From Bacillus sp. V3-13 (GTDB lineage: Bacteria; Bacillota; Bacilli; Bacillales; Cytobacillaceae): a DNA stretch of 64,000 bases. The stretch covers positions 1 to 64,000 of the forward strand of contig NZ_PGUZ01000016.1 of NCBI RefSeq assembly GCF_002860165.1, given 5' to 3'. The translations under genes and the position numbers were made by a program. Below, one piece after another: positions 53,131-61,253 of the stretch (the stretch's first letter is position 1; each line of letters begins with the position of its first letter). The notes below the pieces were generated by a model, which had not been told where the DNA came from, ran no database searches, and saw nothing but the letters and a program-made list of their open reading frames with translations.

Positions 53131-53712
53131 TTATGTTTGTTCCGCTTCGATATAATCATCAATTTTGGCTGCTTCTTTGCCGTTTTTATATTCGGTAGTA
53201 TTGAAATAATCGCTGTGCTTGTACTTATTGAAGTCGATGTCGAGGTCGTGGAACAACCGGTGCAAGAGGATCGCTGTGCGCGCTTTTTCGTTTCGATTCA
53301 CTACTAATTCTGCCAATTCTTTGATTTTTTGAAAATCTGCTTGAAGTTCCTCTTCTATTTCCATATAGGATAGCCCATTTAAAATGGCTTGAGCATACTG
53401 ACGCTGTTTATCCCAATTTATAGAATCGGCTCCACCCCAGCCAAGCGATTCGTTGTAGACATTATGAAAATAAGCGATAAATTGGCCGTTGCTGGTGAAC
53501 CTCTCTTCTGTTACTTGCGGCTGGTCCCCTTCCGCATCAGTCTGTGGTTCAGGTGATACAGCCATCTCTACTACTCTTCGATCATTGGCCACATTCTCAG
53601 TTACAGGCTGGTCCTTAGCCAAATAGTAATACCAATAGACGCCAGCCAATGCAGAGCACACAAGCGCCACACTGAACAGGAGTATCCACCGCCAAACCCG
53701 TTTCGAAAACAT
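53131..53712 (-). CDS. Hypothetical membrane-anchored protein
   Basis: Not recognised. A 193-residue protein with a basic start (MFSKRVWRW), one membrane helix (about 10-29) and an extracytoplasmic part: an acidic proline/glutamate-rich linker (about 55-75) followed by a helical domain with FIAYFHNVYNESLGW and HRLFHDLDIDFNKY. No lipobox. The ATG at 53712 follows GGGGGTGTAAGG; the upstream in-frame extension is ignored. Single gene convergent with the TetR gene and divergent from katA. Confidence 0.75.
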   Translation of the reverse strand: MFSKRVWRWILLFSVALVCSALAGVYWYYYLAKDQPVTENVANDRRVVEMAVSPEPQTDAEGDQPQVTEERFTSNGQFIAYFHNVYNESLGWGGADSINWDKQRQYAQAILNGLSYMEIEEELQADFQKIKELAELVVNRNEKARTAILLHRLFHDLDIDFNKYKHSDYFNTTEYKNGKEAAKIDDYIEAEQT

Positions 53713-53888
53713 CCTTACACCCCCTGTTAATTCTCTTTCATCCCTGCGCAACAAAATGAATCAAATCTAAATTTCTATCATATATATAATTTTGTTCGAG
53801 CTTACTAGATTGATATATTTCCCATTTTAACCTGATTTGCTTGAAAACTCCATTTTCAAGCAAGGTCTTTTTAATCAAAAATCGCTAA

Positions 53889-53938
53889 TTATAATTATTA
53901 TAAAAAAGTATTGATTTTTTATTGAAAAGTGTTATCAT
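53889..53938 (+). promoter_or_regulatory. katA promoter with perfect PerR box
   Basis: TTATAATTATTATAA (53889-53903) is an exact 15-base Per box (TTATAATNATTATAA). It lies just upstream of TTGATT (53911-53916), a 16-base spacer and TATCAT (53933-53938). This predicts derepression of katA by peroxide through PerR, as for B. subtilis katA. Confidence 0.92.
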
Positions 53939-53977
53939 TCTAGTAAGCAAGTATAAAAATCTTTAAGAGGTGATTTG

Positions 53978-55432
53978 ATGAGTAATAAAAAGCTTACGAC
54001 TAGCTGGGGTGCACCAGTTGGCGACAATCAAAACTCTATGACAGCCGGTTCCCGTGGACCAACGTTGATTCAAGATGTTCATCTCTTGGAAAAACTGGCA
54101 CACTTCAACAGAGAACGTGTACCTGAGCGTGTTGTTCATGCTAAAGGTGCTGGTGCCCACGGTTATTTTGAAGTAACAAACGATATTTCAAAATATACAA
54201 AAGCTGCCTTCCTGTCAGAAGTAGGCAAACGTACACCTATGTTTATCCGCTTCTCTACCGTAGCCGGTGAACTTGGTTCTGCGGACACTGTACGTGACCC
54301 GCGTGGATTCGCGGTGAAGTTTTACACAGAAGAAGGAAACTATGATTTAGTTGGAAACAATACACCTGTTTTCTTCATTCGTGATGCAATTAAGTTTCCT
54401 GACTTTATCCATACACAAAAGCGCCACCCGCAAACACACTTGAAAAACCCGAATGCAGTGTGGGATTTCTGGGGATTATCACCTGAATCTACACATCAAG
54501 TCACAATCCTGATGTCTGACCGCGGCATTCCGGCAACTTTCCGTCATATGCACGGTTTTGGAAGCCACACATTCAAATGGGTGAATGCTGAAGGACAAGG
54601 TGTTTGGGTGAAATACCACTTTAAAACCGAACAAGGTATTAAAAACCTGGATCCAGACCTTGCTGCCAAGCTTGCTGGTGAAAATCCGGATTATCATACT
54701 GAAGATCTGTTTAACGCAATTGAAAAAGGCGACTTCCCAGCCTGGAAGCTTTATGTACAAATCATGCCTCTGGAAGATGCCAATACTTATCGTTTTGATC
54801 CATTCGATGTCACAAAAGTATGGTCTCAAAAAGACTACCCGCTTATCGAAGTTGGCCGCATGGTTTTAAACCGCAACCCTGAAAACTATTTTGCAGAGGT
54901 TGAACAAGCAACATTCTCACCTGGAACATTTGTCCCTGGTATCGAAGCTTCACCGGATAAAATGCTTCAAGGCCGTTTGTTTGCTTACCATGATGCACAT
55001 CGCTACCGTGTTGGAGCGAACCACCAGGCACTTCCGATCAACCGTGCGAAAAATGAAGTGAACAACTATCAGCGTGATGGCCAAATGCGCTTTGATAACA
55101 ACGGTGGCGGATCTGTATATTACGAGCCAAACAGCTATGGTGGACCAACAGAGTCAGCTGAAGATAAGCAAACTCCATATGCGGTTTCTGGAGAAGCCGA
55201 CAGCGTAGCATACGATCACAATGATCACTACACTCAACCCGGTGACCTTTACCGTTTAATGAGTGAAGATGAGCGTACGCGCTTAGTTGCCAACATCGTT
55301 GCTTCAATGAAGCCGGTAGAAAGCGACGACATTAAGCGACGCGCAATCATGAACTTCTATAAAGCGGATGCCGAGTATGGTACTCGCATTGCAGAAGGAC
55401 TTGGAATCTCTTTACTTGAAGAAGTAAAATAA
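53978..55432 (+). CDS. katA: Catalase, monofunctional haem type
   Basis: Decomposes hydrogen peroxide. The 484 residues are a clade-3-size catalase with the catalytic histidine in [15 protein letters not shown] (near 55), the asparagine in [14 protein letters not shown] (near 128), and the haem-ligand tyrosine in [14 protein letters not shown] (near 337). The ATG at 53978 follows AAGAGGTGATTTG. No export signal; cytoplasmic. Controlled by the PerR box upstream, with a PerR-like gene 125 bases downstream. Confidence 0.98.
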   Translation: MSNKKLTTSWGAPVGDNQNSMTAGSRGPTLIQDVHLLEKLAHFNRERVPERVVHAKGAGAHGYFEVTNDISKYTKAAFLSEVGKRTPMFIRFSTVAGELGSADTVRDPRGFAVKFYTEEGNYDLVGNNTPVFFIRDAIKFPDFIHTQKRHPQTHLKNPNAVWDFWGLSPESTHQVTILMSDRGIPATFRHMHGFGSHTFKWVNAEGQGVWVKYHFKTEQGIKNLDPDLAAKLAGENPDYHTEDLFNAIEKGDFPAWKLYVQIMPLEDANTYRFDPFDVTKVWSQKDYPLIEVGRMVLNRNPENYFAEVEQATFSPGTFVPGIEASPDKMLQGRLFAYHDAHRYRVGANHQALPINRAKNEVNNYQRDGQMRFDNNGGGSVYYEPNSYGGPTESAEDKQTPYAVSGEADSVAYDHNDHYTQPGDLYRLMSEDERTRLVANIVASMKPVESDDIKRRAIMNFYKADAEYGTRIAEGLGISLLEEVK

Positions 55433-55491
55433 TTTGGTAAATCACTAGTTTTTCCATTTCTATTCTCAACTTAATTCTCATTTTCTCAATT

Positions 55492-55527
55492 AATAGGTAT
55501 CCATTTGATTGTAAGTGGATACCTATT
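55492..55527. other. Inverted repeat between katA and the Fur-family gene
   Basis: AATAGGTATCCA and TGGATACCTATT form a perfect 12-pair stem with a 12-base loop. No T run follows (CCTAAATAAAA), so it may be a weak terminator for katA or an operator for the downstream regulator. Confidence 0.6.
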
Positions 55528-55556
55528 CCTAAATAAAAGCAAAGAGGATGTTAATC

Positions 55557-55982
55557 GTGGAAGAAGATCATGTGACAGAACTAATTCCCTATTTAAAAGA
55601 ACGTGGTTTACGTATAACACCTCAAAGAACACTAATCTTAAAAACAATTCTTTCATTAAATAATCACCCGACTGTTGAGGATATTCACCGGGAGCTTCCT
55701 TTTATAAGCCTGGCGACGATCTACAACAATGTGAAATTGTTTGTAAACTTAAGGATTTTAAAGGAACTGCCGTACGGGAATGGATTAAGCAGATTTGAAC
55801 TGGCGAATTCTGACCATTACCATGTAATATGCGAAGCATGTGGAACGATTGTGGACTTCAATTATCCGAAGCTAAAAGAGATTGAGGACGCAGCATCGAA
55901 ATTAACGCACTACGCGATTAACTTGCATGAATTGGAAATTTACGGTCTATGTACAGCCTGCCAGAAATCGATGCACGCATAG
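55557..55982 (+). CDS. PerR-like Fur-family regulator
   Basis: A metal-dependent repressor of 141 residues: an N-terminal winged helix (about 5-75, RITPQRTLILKTIL and SLATIYNNVKLF) and a dimerisation domain with structural zinc cysteines CEAC and CTAC. Aligned with B. subtilis PerR, the ligands H37 (NHPT), H91 and H93 (DHYH) and D104 (IVDFNYP) are kept, but the D85 position is glutamate (SRFELANSDHYH). The start is the GTG at 55557, nine bases after AAAGAGG; an ATG three codons upstream abuts that site. It could be PerR itself or a paralogue. Confidence 0.9.
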   Translation: MEEDHVTELIPYLKERGLRITPQRTLILKTILSLNNHPTVEDIHRELPFISLATIYNNVKLFVNLRILKELPYGNGLSRFELANSDHYHVICEACGTIVDFNYPKLKEIEDAASKLTHYAINLHELEIYGLCTACQKSMHA

Positions 55983-56038
55983 AATCGTTTAACTAAAAGT
56001 GATAAAGGGAAACATTCATCTAAAAAGGAGGAAAAACC

Positions 56039-56152
56039 ATGAGCCCGCAAAAAATGTTGTGCCCAAAATGCCAATCAGAAATTAAATACTTGAAGCACAG
56101 TATCCTATGTCAATGTGGAATTAAGTTGAAGGGCATTAAATCAAAGTTTTGA
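56039..56152 (+). CDS. 37-residue zinc-ribbon-like small protein
   Basis: Begins MSPQKMLCPKCQSEIKY and has CPKC (residues 8-11) and CQCG (24-27) pairs that could hold one zinc, in a small ribbon. A strong AAAAGGAGG lies about eight bases before the ATG, and it starts 57 bases after the PerR-like gene on the same strand, so it may be co-transcribed. No relatives recognised; function unknown. Coding status rests on the ribosome site and cysteine pattern. Confidence 0.6.
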   Translation: MSPQKMLCPKCQSEIKYLKHSILCQCGIKLKGIKSKF

Positions 56153-56640
56153 ATACTGGCTGTGTAAACAATAACTGCAGAAAAAAATTTCATCGTATGG
56201 ATTAACATTTTTTAGGTTCCAGAAGAATTATCGGCGTTTGTTCTACAGCTCTGATTTGTACATGTGCTTTGCCATGACCCCATCAAACTGCTCCATTTTA
56301 TATGCTGAAATCTTTATTTTAAATAGGACTTGTAGCTATTTCTTCATTATTAGCCATCGATCTATTAATCCTTATATTCCCTCTGTTCTATTGTATTGAA
56401 GGCTTGCTTTTTCAAGACAGGAAATGTCTCTAAACGGATTTGAGCGCTGCCGAATTGGATCTATCACTTAGCCCCCCATTAAAAAAATAAACAAATGCGG
56501 TATTTTTAACATTGATTGGGCTGACAATGCCCAAAAAACAATCGAAACTGGGGTTTTCTTCTTGTTCGCGCAAGGAAATTTACAAATATTTCTATTTTCT
56601 ATTGAACTGATTATTTTATAAGCGTTAAATCATGAGAATT
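56153..56640. other. Gene-free AT-rich stretch
   Basis: I find no supported gene, RNA or terminator here. Short frames in all directions lack ribosome sites or recognisable motifs. A decayed element cannot be excluded. Confidence 0.5.
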
Positions 56641-56912
56641 AAGCGGAAACAAAGAGCAATTGCGCAAAACCTTCGAATTTACGAGCGGAACTCGGGATTT
56701 ACGAGCGGTTCTCGGGATTTACGAGCGGTTCTCGAGATTTACGAGCGGTTCTCGAGATTTACGAGCGGTTCTTGAGATTTACGAGCGGTTCTCGGAGATT
56801 TACGAGCGGAACTCAGGATTTACGAGCGGTTCTCGAGATTTACGAGCGGAATTTGAGATTTACGAGCGAAAACTCACTTTAATTAAGCGGAAAAAATGAG
56901 AATTAAGCGAAA
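56640..56912 (+). repeat. 20-bp tandem repeat array 3 (mixed motif)
   Basis: Ten units ACGAGCGG(TT/AA)CTCG(A/G)GATTT start at 56681 and step by 20 bases (56701, 56721 ... 56862, with one-base slips at 56802). In the same 20-base phase two more units read AATTAAGCGGAAAAAATGAG (56881 and 56901), the motif of the his-operon array, and another AATTAAGCGG lies upstream at 56638-56647. This joins both motif types in one array. Confidence 0.9.
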
Positions 56913-57049
56913 GTGTCTGCATCATTAAATAAACAGAGTTTGTGATTTTTCCAGTCTCAATTTATTATAAAGATGGACTTTTGCCATTTCAAAAGAATCG
57001 TTCATTCATATACATAATATAATAACTTTTTAAAAGGTGTTGTGTGCGA

Positions 57050-57331
57050 ATGAACAAAAGAAGAGGCCGCCCTCACAGCTGTATTTTTCCGGGCTACAGA
57101 TGGTGCGGCTCCGGCTGCAGCGGCCCGGGGGCACCGTTCAATGATGTAGATGCCTGCTGCATGAAGCACGACCGTTGCTTAAAACATGGAATATCACCGT
57201 GCCAATGTGACGTTGAATTTATGAACTGTCTTCGCCCAAAAATGAATCACCGTTCCAAAAAAGCGAGAGATGCAGCGCTCATGTATCATTTCACAAAATT
57301 GAAAACCATCTTCACCTGCAGCCAATTCTAA
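57050..57331 (+). CDS. Small phospholipase-A2-like protein
   Basis: A 93-residue basic, cysteine-rich protein with a calcium-loop-like WCGSGCSGPG (near 19-28) and the sPLA2 catalytic pattern DACCMKHDRC (near 35-44), in which histidine and aspartate are in place. Family knowledge: similar small proteins in Bacillus are annotated as VP1/parvovirus-coat-like PLA2 domains. There is no signal peptide, so where it acts is unclear. ATG at 57050 is preceded by AAAAGGTG at 11 bases; a GTG two codons upstream is possible. Nine cysteines in 93 residues suggest an oxidised or metal-bound fold. Confidence 0.82.
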   Translation: MNKRRGRPHSCIFPGYRWCGSGCSGPGAPFNDVDACCMKHDRCLKHGISPCQCDVEFMNCLRPKMNHRSKKARDAALMYHFTKLKTIFTCSQF

Positions 57332-57655
57332 TTAAGACTTAAGAAAGCCCACGGCTGAACATACCATTTAGCAAGCCAAACCTAAATCCTGAACCCCGTC
57401 GTTTTCAGAACTACTCGATTAATCCCTTGGTTGCCATTCTTATGAATTGTGATTGCAAATCGTGAAACTCGTTGCTGAAGAGTTTCGGCCAGATTGAAAA
57501 ATAGACTTAAAGACATAAATATATTACTTCTTTTTCTAAAATTTTTGAAAGTTTATTACAATTTTTTCTTTTTTCTTTTAAGGATTTCTGGTAAAGTTAT
57601 CGTAATAGGGTCTATTTGTTTTAGATCCATCATTGCCGGGGAAGGAGATGTGAAA
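57332..57655. other. Intergenic region without a clear feature
   Basis: No supported gene. The T-rich stretch at 57522-57585 resembles a pseudo-promoter region for the small gene that follows, but no clear -35/-10 pair can be assigned. Confidence 0.5.
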
Positions 57656-57886
57656 ATGAATTTATCAAGTATTAATAAAATGCTCCAGGAGCTTCGGAAA
57701 ACTCCCTTCATTGAATCGAATGTTACCCACAGAATTTCAAATCAGTTTAAACAAGTAGTGTCCTTAACATATTGCCGCAAAATGAAGCTTTTTCAGTTAC
57801 ATGAAATTGAAGAAAACAAATTTCATGAATTTGCTGAACTTGAAGAAACAGCTGCTTACTTAAGCAGATTTATTAATAGAGGTTAA
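57656..57886 (+). CDS. Hypothetical small protein
   Basis: A 76-residue soluble protein with a predicted helix-rich start (NLSSINKMLQELRKTPF) and a charged helical end (EENKFHEFAELEETAAYLSRFI); one cysteine. No family recognised. A good GAAGGAGATGTGAAA site supports the ATG at 57656; a longer in-frame open stretch begins at 57494 with no ribosome site and a hydrophobic, low-complexity lead that I do not accept. Confidence 0.7.
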   Translation: MNLSSINKMLQELRKTPFIESNVTHRISNQFKQVVSLTYCRKMKLFQLHEIEENKFHEFAELEETAAYLSRFINRG

Positions 57887-57965
57887 TCAAGGTCGTCGAG
57901 CGGATTTTTGATTTTTGATTGGAATAATCGCAACCTTCAATCTAAAACTATATATCAGGGGTGTT

Positions 57966-58172
57966 CTAAAGAAAGTAAATAAGCCCGCTAATACCTAAGC
58001 AAATGATTCCGATAAGACCTGCGTATATGCCCACTTTAGTTCTTAATTTTCTTTGCTCCGTTGTTTCTGAATAATAATTCGCTCTTTGCTGCTGCCCGTC
58101 TATCCATGCCCCAATACAAATTCCTGAAATGATAATCGCAACTATTCCAACGATAAGAAAAAATTTCATCAT
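57966..58172 (-). CDS. Small membrane protein, possibly DUF5316 family
   Basis: A 68-residue protein with two membrane helices (about 3-22 and 46-67) around a charged loop carrying GAWIDGQQQRANYYSET, which resembles the DUF5316 pattern as I remember it. The ATG (first of two) at 58172 has AGAGGGTGA upstream; a longer frame starts inside the dinB-like gene and is unlikely. It follows that gene by 28 bases. Function unknown. Confidence 0.65.
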   Translation of the reverse strand: MMKFFLIVGIVAIIISGICIGAWIDGQQQRANYYSETTEQRKLRTKVGIYAGLIGIICLGISGLIYFL

Positions 58173-58200
58173 CCCTGCATTCACCCTCTCTAAGGCGTAA

Positions 58201-58707
58201 TTAATATTTCCAGTCTTCATTGTTGAATACATTTAACCCGATCAAGTTTGCTGTTACTGGCTCTTTCCCTATTTCTCTTGCCCAAACTGACATTTGGCCC
58301 ACATGGTGACTCTCATGAACGGCAAGATGGAGAAGAATTTCAATATATAAATACGCTACATTCTCGCCGTTCTTATTGACAGCATTAAGAATTTGCGTGC
58401 CTCTCTCTTGTGTATAATTGTTGAAAAATGTAATAAAACATTTTTGTGTTTCCCGGGAAAACTTGATAATCGCTTCCAAACTATCAAAGTCAGCGAAGTT
58501 GTACTTTATAACCTCATTGTTTAATAGGCCAGATAACCACCTTTGTTCCACATCCACAATATGAAATAAAGTTTGCAGAAACCCTTTATATCCCCCTTTC
58601 CTCTCTTTAAGAAGCGCTTCCTCCGGAATTTGCCGGCACCATGCAAACCACTTCTCTCTGATCTTCCAATTGTACTCAAACAGCGCCCTTATCATTCTCG
58701 ACTCCAT
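58201..58707 (-). CDS. DinB-family protein
   Basis: A 168-residue DinB/YfiT-like four-helix protein with three metal-binding histidines: LFHIVDVEQRWL (near 48) and HESHHVGQMSVW (near 131-142). DinB proteins are putative thiol-dependent transferases or stress proteins, with substrates mostly unknown. ATG is preceded by AGGATGAG. It lies in an accessory stretch between small genes. Confidence 0.85.
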   Translation of the reverse strand: MESRMIRALFEYNWKIREKWFAWCRQIPEEALLKERKGGYKGFLQTLFHIVDVEQRWLSGLLNNEVIKYNFADFDSLEAIIKFSRETQKCFITFFNNYTQERGTQILNAVNKNGENVAYLYIEILLHLAVHESHHVGQMSVWAREIGKEPVTANLIGLNVFNNEDWKY

Positions 58708-58784
58708 CTCATCCTCCTAAAAATTTATTATTTAACGGCCAACAATGAAGGCTAATTAAAAAGATTGGGAGAGATCAATACTCT

Positions 58785-59282
58785 TTACGCTAAAACAGCA
58801 TAAACAAGGACTTCTTTTCCCCATTTATGAATTTTCTGTTCTTTTTTCATGCCAATTCGTTCTGCAACACGAATAGAAGGGATATTGTCGAGATCGATTA
58901 AAGAAATGAGTTTTCGAAGCCTCAATTGGTCAAAGCCATATTTTTTGCAAGCTGAGGCTGCTTCTGTAGCATATCCGTTTCCCCAGTGACGCCGGGCAAA
59001 TAAATAGCCAATTTCCATTTGAATTGTACCGTCTATGTCCTGCGGAACAATTCCACACTGTCCAAGAAACTCGCCTGTCTCTTTATTTTCTGCTATCCAG
59101 AGACCCGTTCCATGAAGAGAATAATTGTTTAATGTCCATTCAATCCACTCGATCGTACCCTGTTCGTCTTTTGTGGAGGGATAATATTTCATTGCCTCCG
59201 GGTCCGCAAAGATTTCCATTAAGTTTTGCACATCATCTTTATTCATTTTCCGCAAATTTAAGCGTTCTGTACTCAGGATCAT
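58785..59282 (-). CDS. GNAT-family N-acetyltransferase
   Basis: A 165-residue RimJ/RimL-type acetyltransferase with TERLNLRKMNKDDVQNL at the start, the strand ETGEFLGQCGIV, the acetyl-CoA loop RRHWGNGYATEAA (near 95-107) and a C-terminal NIPSIRVAERIGM. It may acetylate an N-terminal or small-molecule amine; the acceptor is unknown. The second ATG (59282) follows GAAGAGG. Single gene upstream of the treP promoter on the opposite strand. Confidence 0.86.
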   Translation of the reverse strand: MILSTERLNLRKMNKDDVQNLMEIFADPEAMKYYPSTKDEQGTIEWIEWTLNNYSLHGTGLWIAENKETGEFLGQCGIVPQDIDGTIQMEIGYLFARRHWGNGYATEAASACKKYGFDQLRLRKLISLIDLDNIPSIRVAERIGMKKEQKIHKWGKEVLVYAVLA

Positions 59283-59434
59283 TCCGTTCCTCTTCTCTCC
59301 ATACATAGGTATTTTTTGGAATATTCATATTTTAATGATAGCTAAAAAATACGCTTTCTACAAGCGCATTTCTGCATAAAAAACAGTGCTGGTTTTTAAG
59401 AGTGAACTATTTTTTAAAGAATATTTTTTCCTTA

Positions 59435-59492
59435 TTGACATATTTGTATATACAGGATAAAATGAAAACGCAACCAAATACTTGTATATACA
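59435..59492 (+). promoter_or_regulatory. treP promoter with two TreR-type operators
   Basis: TTGACA (59435-59440), a 17-base spacer and TAAAAT (59458-59463) form a consensus sigma-A promoter. The perfect palindrome TGTATATACA lies in the spacer (59445-59454) and again at 59483-59492, 38 bases apart. TGAAAACGCAACCA (59464-59477) between them resembles a cre site with two mismatches. This fits repression by TreR and CcpA. Confidence 0.85.
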
Positions 59493-59596
59493 GGATGATA
59501 TTTTTGTAAACGCACTCATGATCCTGTGGATATAAGAATTTGAAAATATAATAATGAAAGAATTGGGTTGATTCCAATTCAACAGGGGGAAGAAAA

Positions 59597-61024
59597 ATGA
59601 GTAAGTTCACAGATCCTGCCAAGGATTTACTGGAACACATTGGCGGTAAAGAAAACGTTGCAGCCGTTACCCATTGTGCCACCAGAATGCGTTTTGTATT
59701 GAATGATCCAGCTAAAGCTGATGTAAGTCAGATTGAGTCAATAAAGCTTGTAAAAGGAACTTTTACACAAGCCGGACAATTCCAGGTCATTATCGGCAAT
59801 GAAGTTCCATCCTTCTACAATGAATTTATTAAACTGGCTGGTATTGATGGTACGTCAAAAGATGAGGCAAAGGTTGCTGCAAAGCAAAACATGAGTTTCT
59901 TACAAAGAATGATTGCCCATCTTGCTGATATCTTTACTCCATTAATTCCCGCTCTTGTCGTCGGAGGTTTGATCCTCGGCTTCAGGAACGTTATCGGAGA
60001 CATTAAATTGCTTGAAGATGGTACAAAATCAATTGTTGAAGTATCCCAGTTCTGGGCGGGCGTTCATGCTTTTTTATGGCTGATTGGTGAAGCGGTATTC
60101 CACTTCCTTCCTGTCGGAATCACGTGGTCGATTACAAAGAAAATGGGTACATCGCAAATACTCGGTATTGTCCTTGGTATCACACTCGTATCGCCACAGC
60201 TGCTTAATGCTTATGGAGTTGCCGGTGCTGAAACAATACCAACATGGAATTTTGGCTTTGCCGAAGTTGAAATGATTGGCTATCAGGCACAAGTCATCCC
60301 GGCGATTCTTGCCGGATTTGTGTTAGCCCTTTTAGAACGCAAGCTTCGTGATATTGTTCCAAATTCAATTTCAATGATCGTTGTCCCATTCTTTGCACTT
60401 ATTCCAACTGTATTAATTGCTCATATCGTCCTTGGTCCGATCGGCTGGACTATGGGTACTTTCATCTCTGATGTGGTTTATTCAAGCTTAACTTCTGCAT
60501 TTGGCTGGTTGTTTGCCGCAATCTTTGGCTTTGCTTATGCACCGCTTGTTATTACCGGGTTACACCATATGACAAATGCGATTGATCTTCAACTAATGAG
60601 TGAACTTGGCGGAACAAACCTGTGGCCAATGATTGCGTTATCAAATATTGCACAGGGTTCAGCTGTTCTTGCGATGATCTTTATTAATAGAAAAAATGAA
60701 GAAGAAAAACAAGTGTCGATTCCGGCTGCAATCTCCTGTTACCTCGGTGTAACAGAACCAGCGATGTTCGGTATCAATTTAAAATACGGCTTCCCATTCC
60801 TGGCAGCCATGATTGGATCACTGGTTGCAGCTGTTGTATCAGTTGGCAGCGACGTAATGGCTAATTCAATCGGCGTCGGCGGTCTTCCTGGAATCTTATC
60901 TATCCAGGCGCAAGACTGGCTCATGTTTGCAGTAGCAATGGTAGTTGCAATCGTTGTTCCTATCATCTTGACAGTTGTTTTTGCTAAAACAAGAATGAAT
61001 AAATTTTCTTTTAATAGAAAGTAA
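59597..61024 (+). CDS. treP: PTS trehalose-specific EIIBC component
   Basis: Takes up trehalose as trehalose-6-phosphate. The 475 residues have an EIIB domain (about 1-85, phospho-cysteine C27 in VTHCATRMRF), a linker, and an EIIC domain of about ten helices (LADIFTPLIPALVVGGLILG; GLHHMTNAIDLQL; YLGVTEPAMFGINLKYG). The TreP assignment rests on overall resemblance and on the adjacent treR and operators; EIIA is absent and supplied by another system. The ATG follows GGGGGAAG. A terminator follows directly. Confidence 0.93.
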   Translation: MSKFTDPAKDLLEHIGGKENVAAVTHCATRMRFVLNDPAKADVSQIESIKLVKGTFTQAGQFQVIIGNEVPSFYNEFIKLAGIDGTSKDEAKVAAKQNMSFLQRMIAHLADIFTPLIPALVVGGLILGFRNVIGDIKLLEDGTKSIVEVSQFWAGVHAFLWLIGEAVFHFLPVGITWSITKKMGTSQILGIVLGITLVSPQLLNAYGVAGAETIPTWNFGFAEVEMIGYQAQVIPAILAGFVLALLERKLRDIVPNSISMIVVPFFALIPTVLIAHIVLGPIGWTMGTFISDVVYSSLTSAFGWLFAAIFGFAYAPLVITGLHHMTNAIDLQLMSELGGTNLWPMIALSNIAQGSAVLAMIFINRKNEEEKQVSIPAAISCYLGVTEPAMFGINLKYGFPFLAAMIGSLVAAVVSVGSDVMANSIGVGGLPGILSIQAQDWLMFAVAMVVAIVVPIILTVVFAKTRMNKFSFNRK

Positions 61025-61030
61025 TACTCC

Positions 61031-61068
61031 GAAAAGGGAGGGAGAAGTCTTCTCCCTCCCTTTACTTT
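61031..61068 (+). terminator. Terminator after treP
   Basis: AAAGGGAGGGAGAAG pairs with TTCTCCCTCCCTTT around a two-base turn, followed by ACTTTTT. Strong stem, so treR is probably transcribed mainly on its own. Confidence 0.88.
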
Positions 61069-61253
61069 TTGAGGCAATATATCATATTAAAAATAGAATA
61101 TGGTATTATTACAGGTGGGGATTTTGTAAACTTGACTTTTATGGGAACTTCAGAAAAACAGCAATCCTCCTGGCAAGTTTGAACTTCATATAATCTGGAT
61201 TTACAAGAAATCTATATAAATTTTTCATTTAAAAAACTGATTGGGGATCCTTT

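Noticed and set aside
56660-56899. Second repetitive open frame of the same type
   Set aside because: Same cause: it lies entirely in repeat array 3.
57494-57655. N-terminal extension of the 76-residue protein with a hydrophobic lead
   Set aside because: No ribosome site at the upstream ATG, while a strong one precedes 57656; the lead is T-rich low complexity.
61070-61253. Remnant of treA between treP and treR
   Set aside because: Translation in either direction gives no phosphotrehalase motif; the gap is too short and frames are broken.
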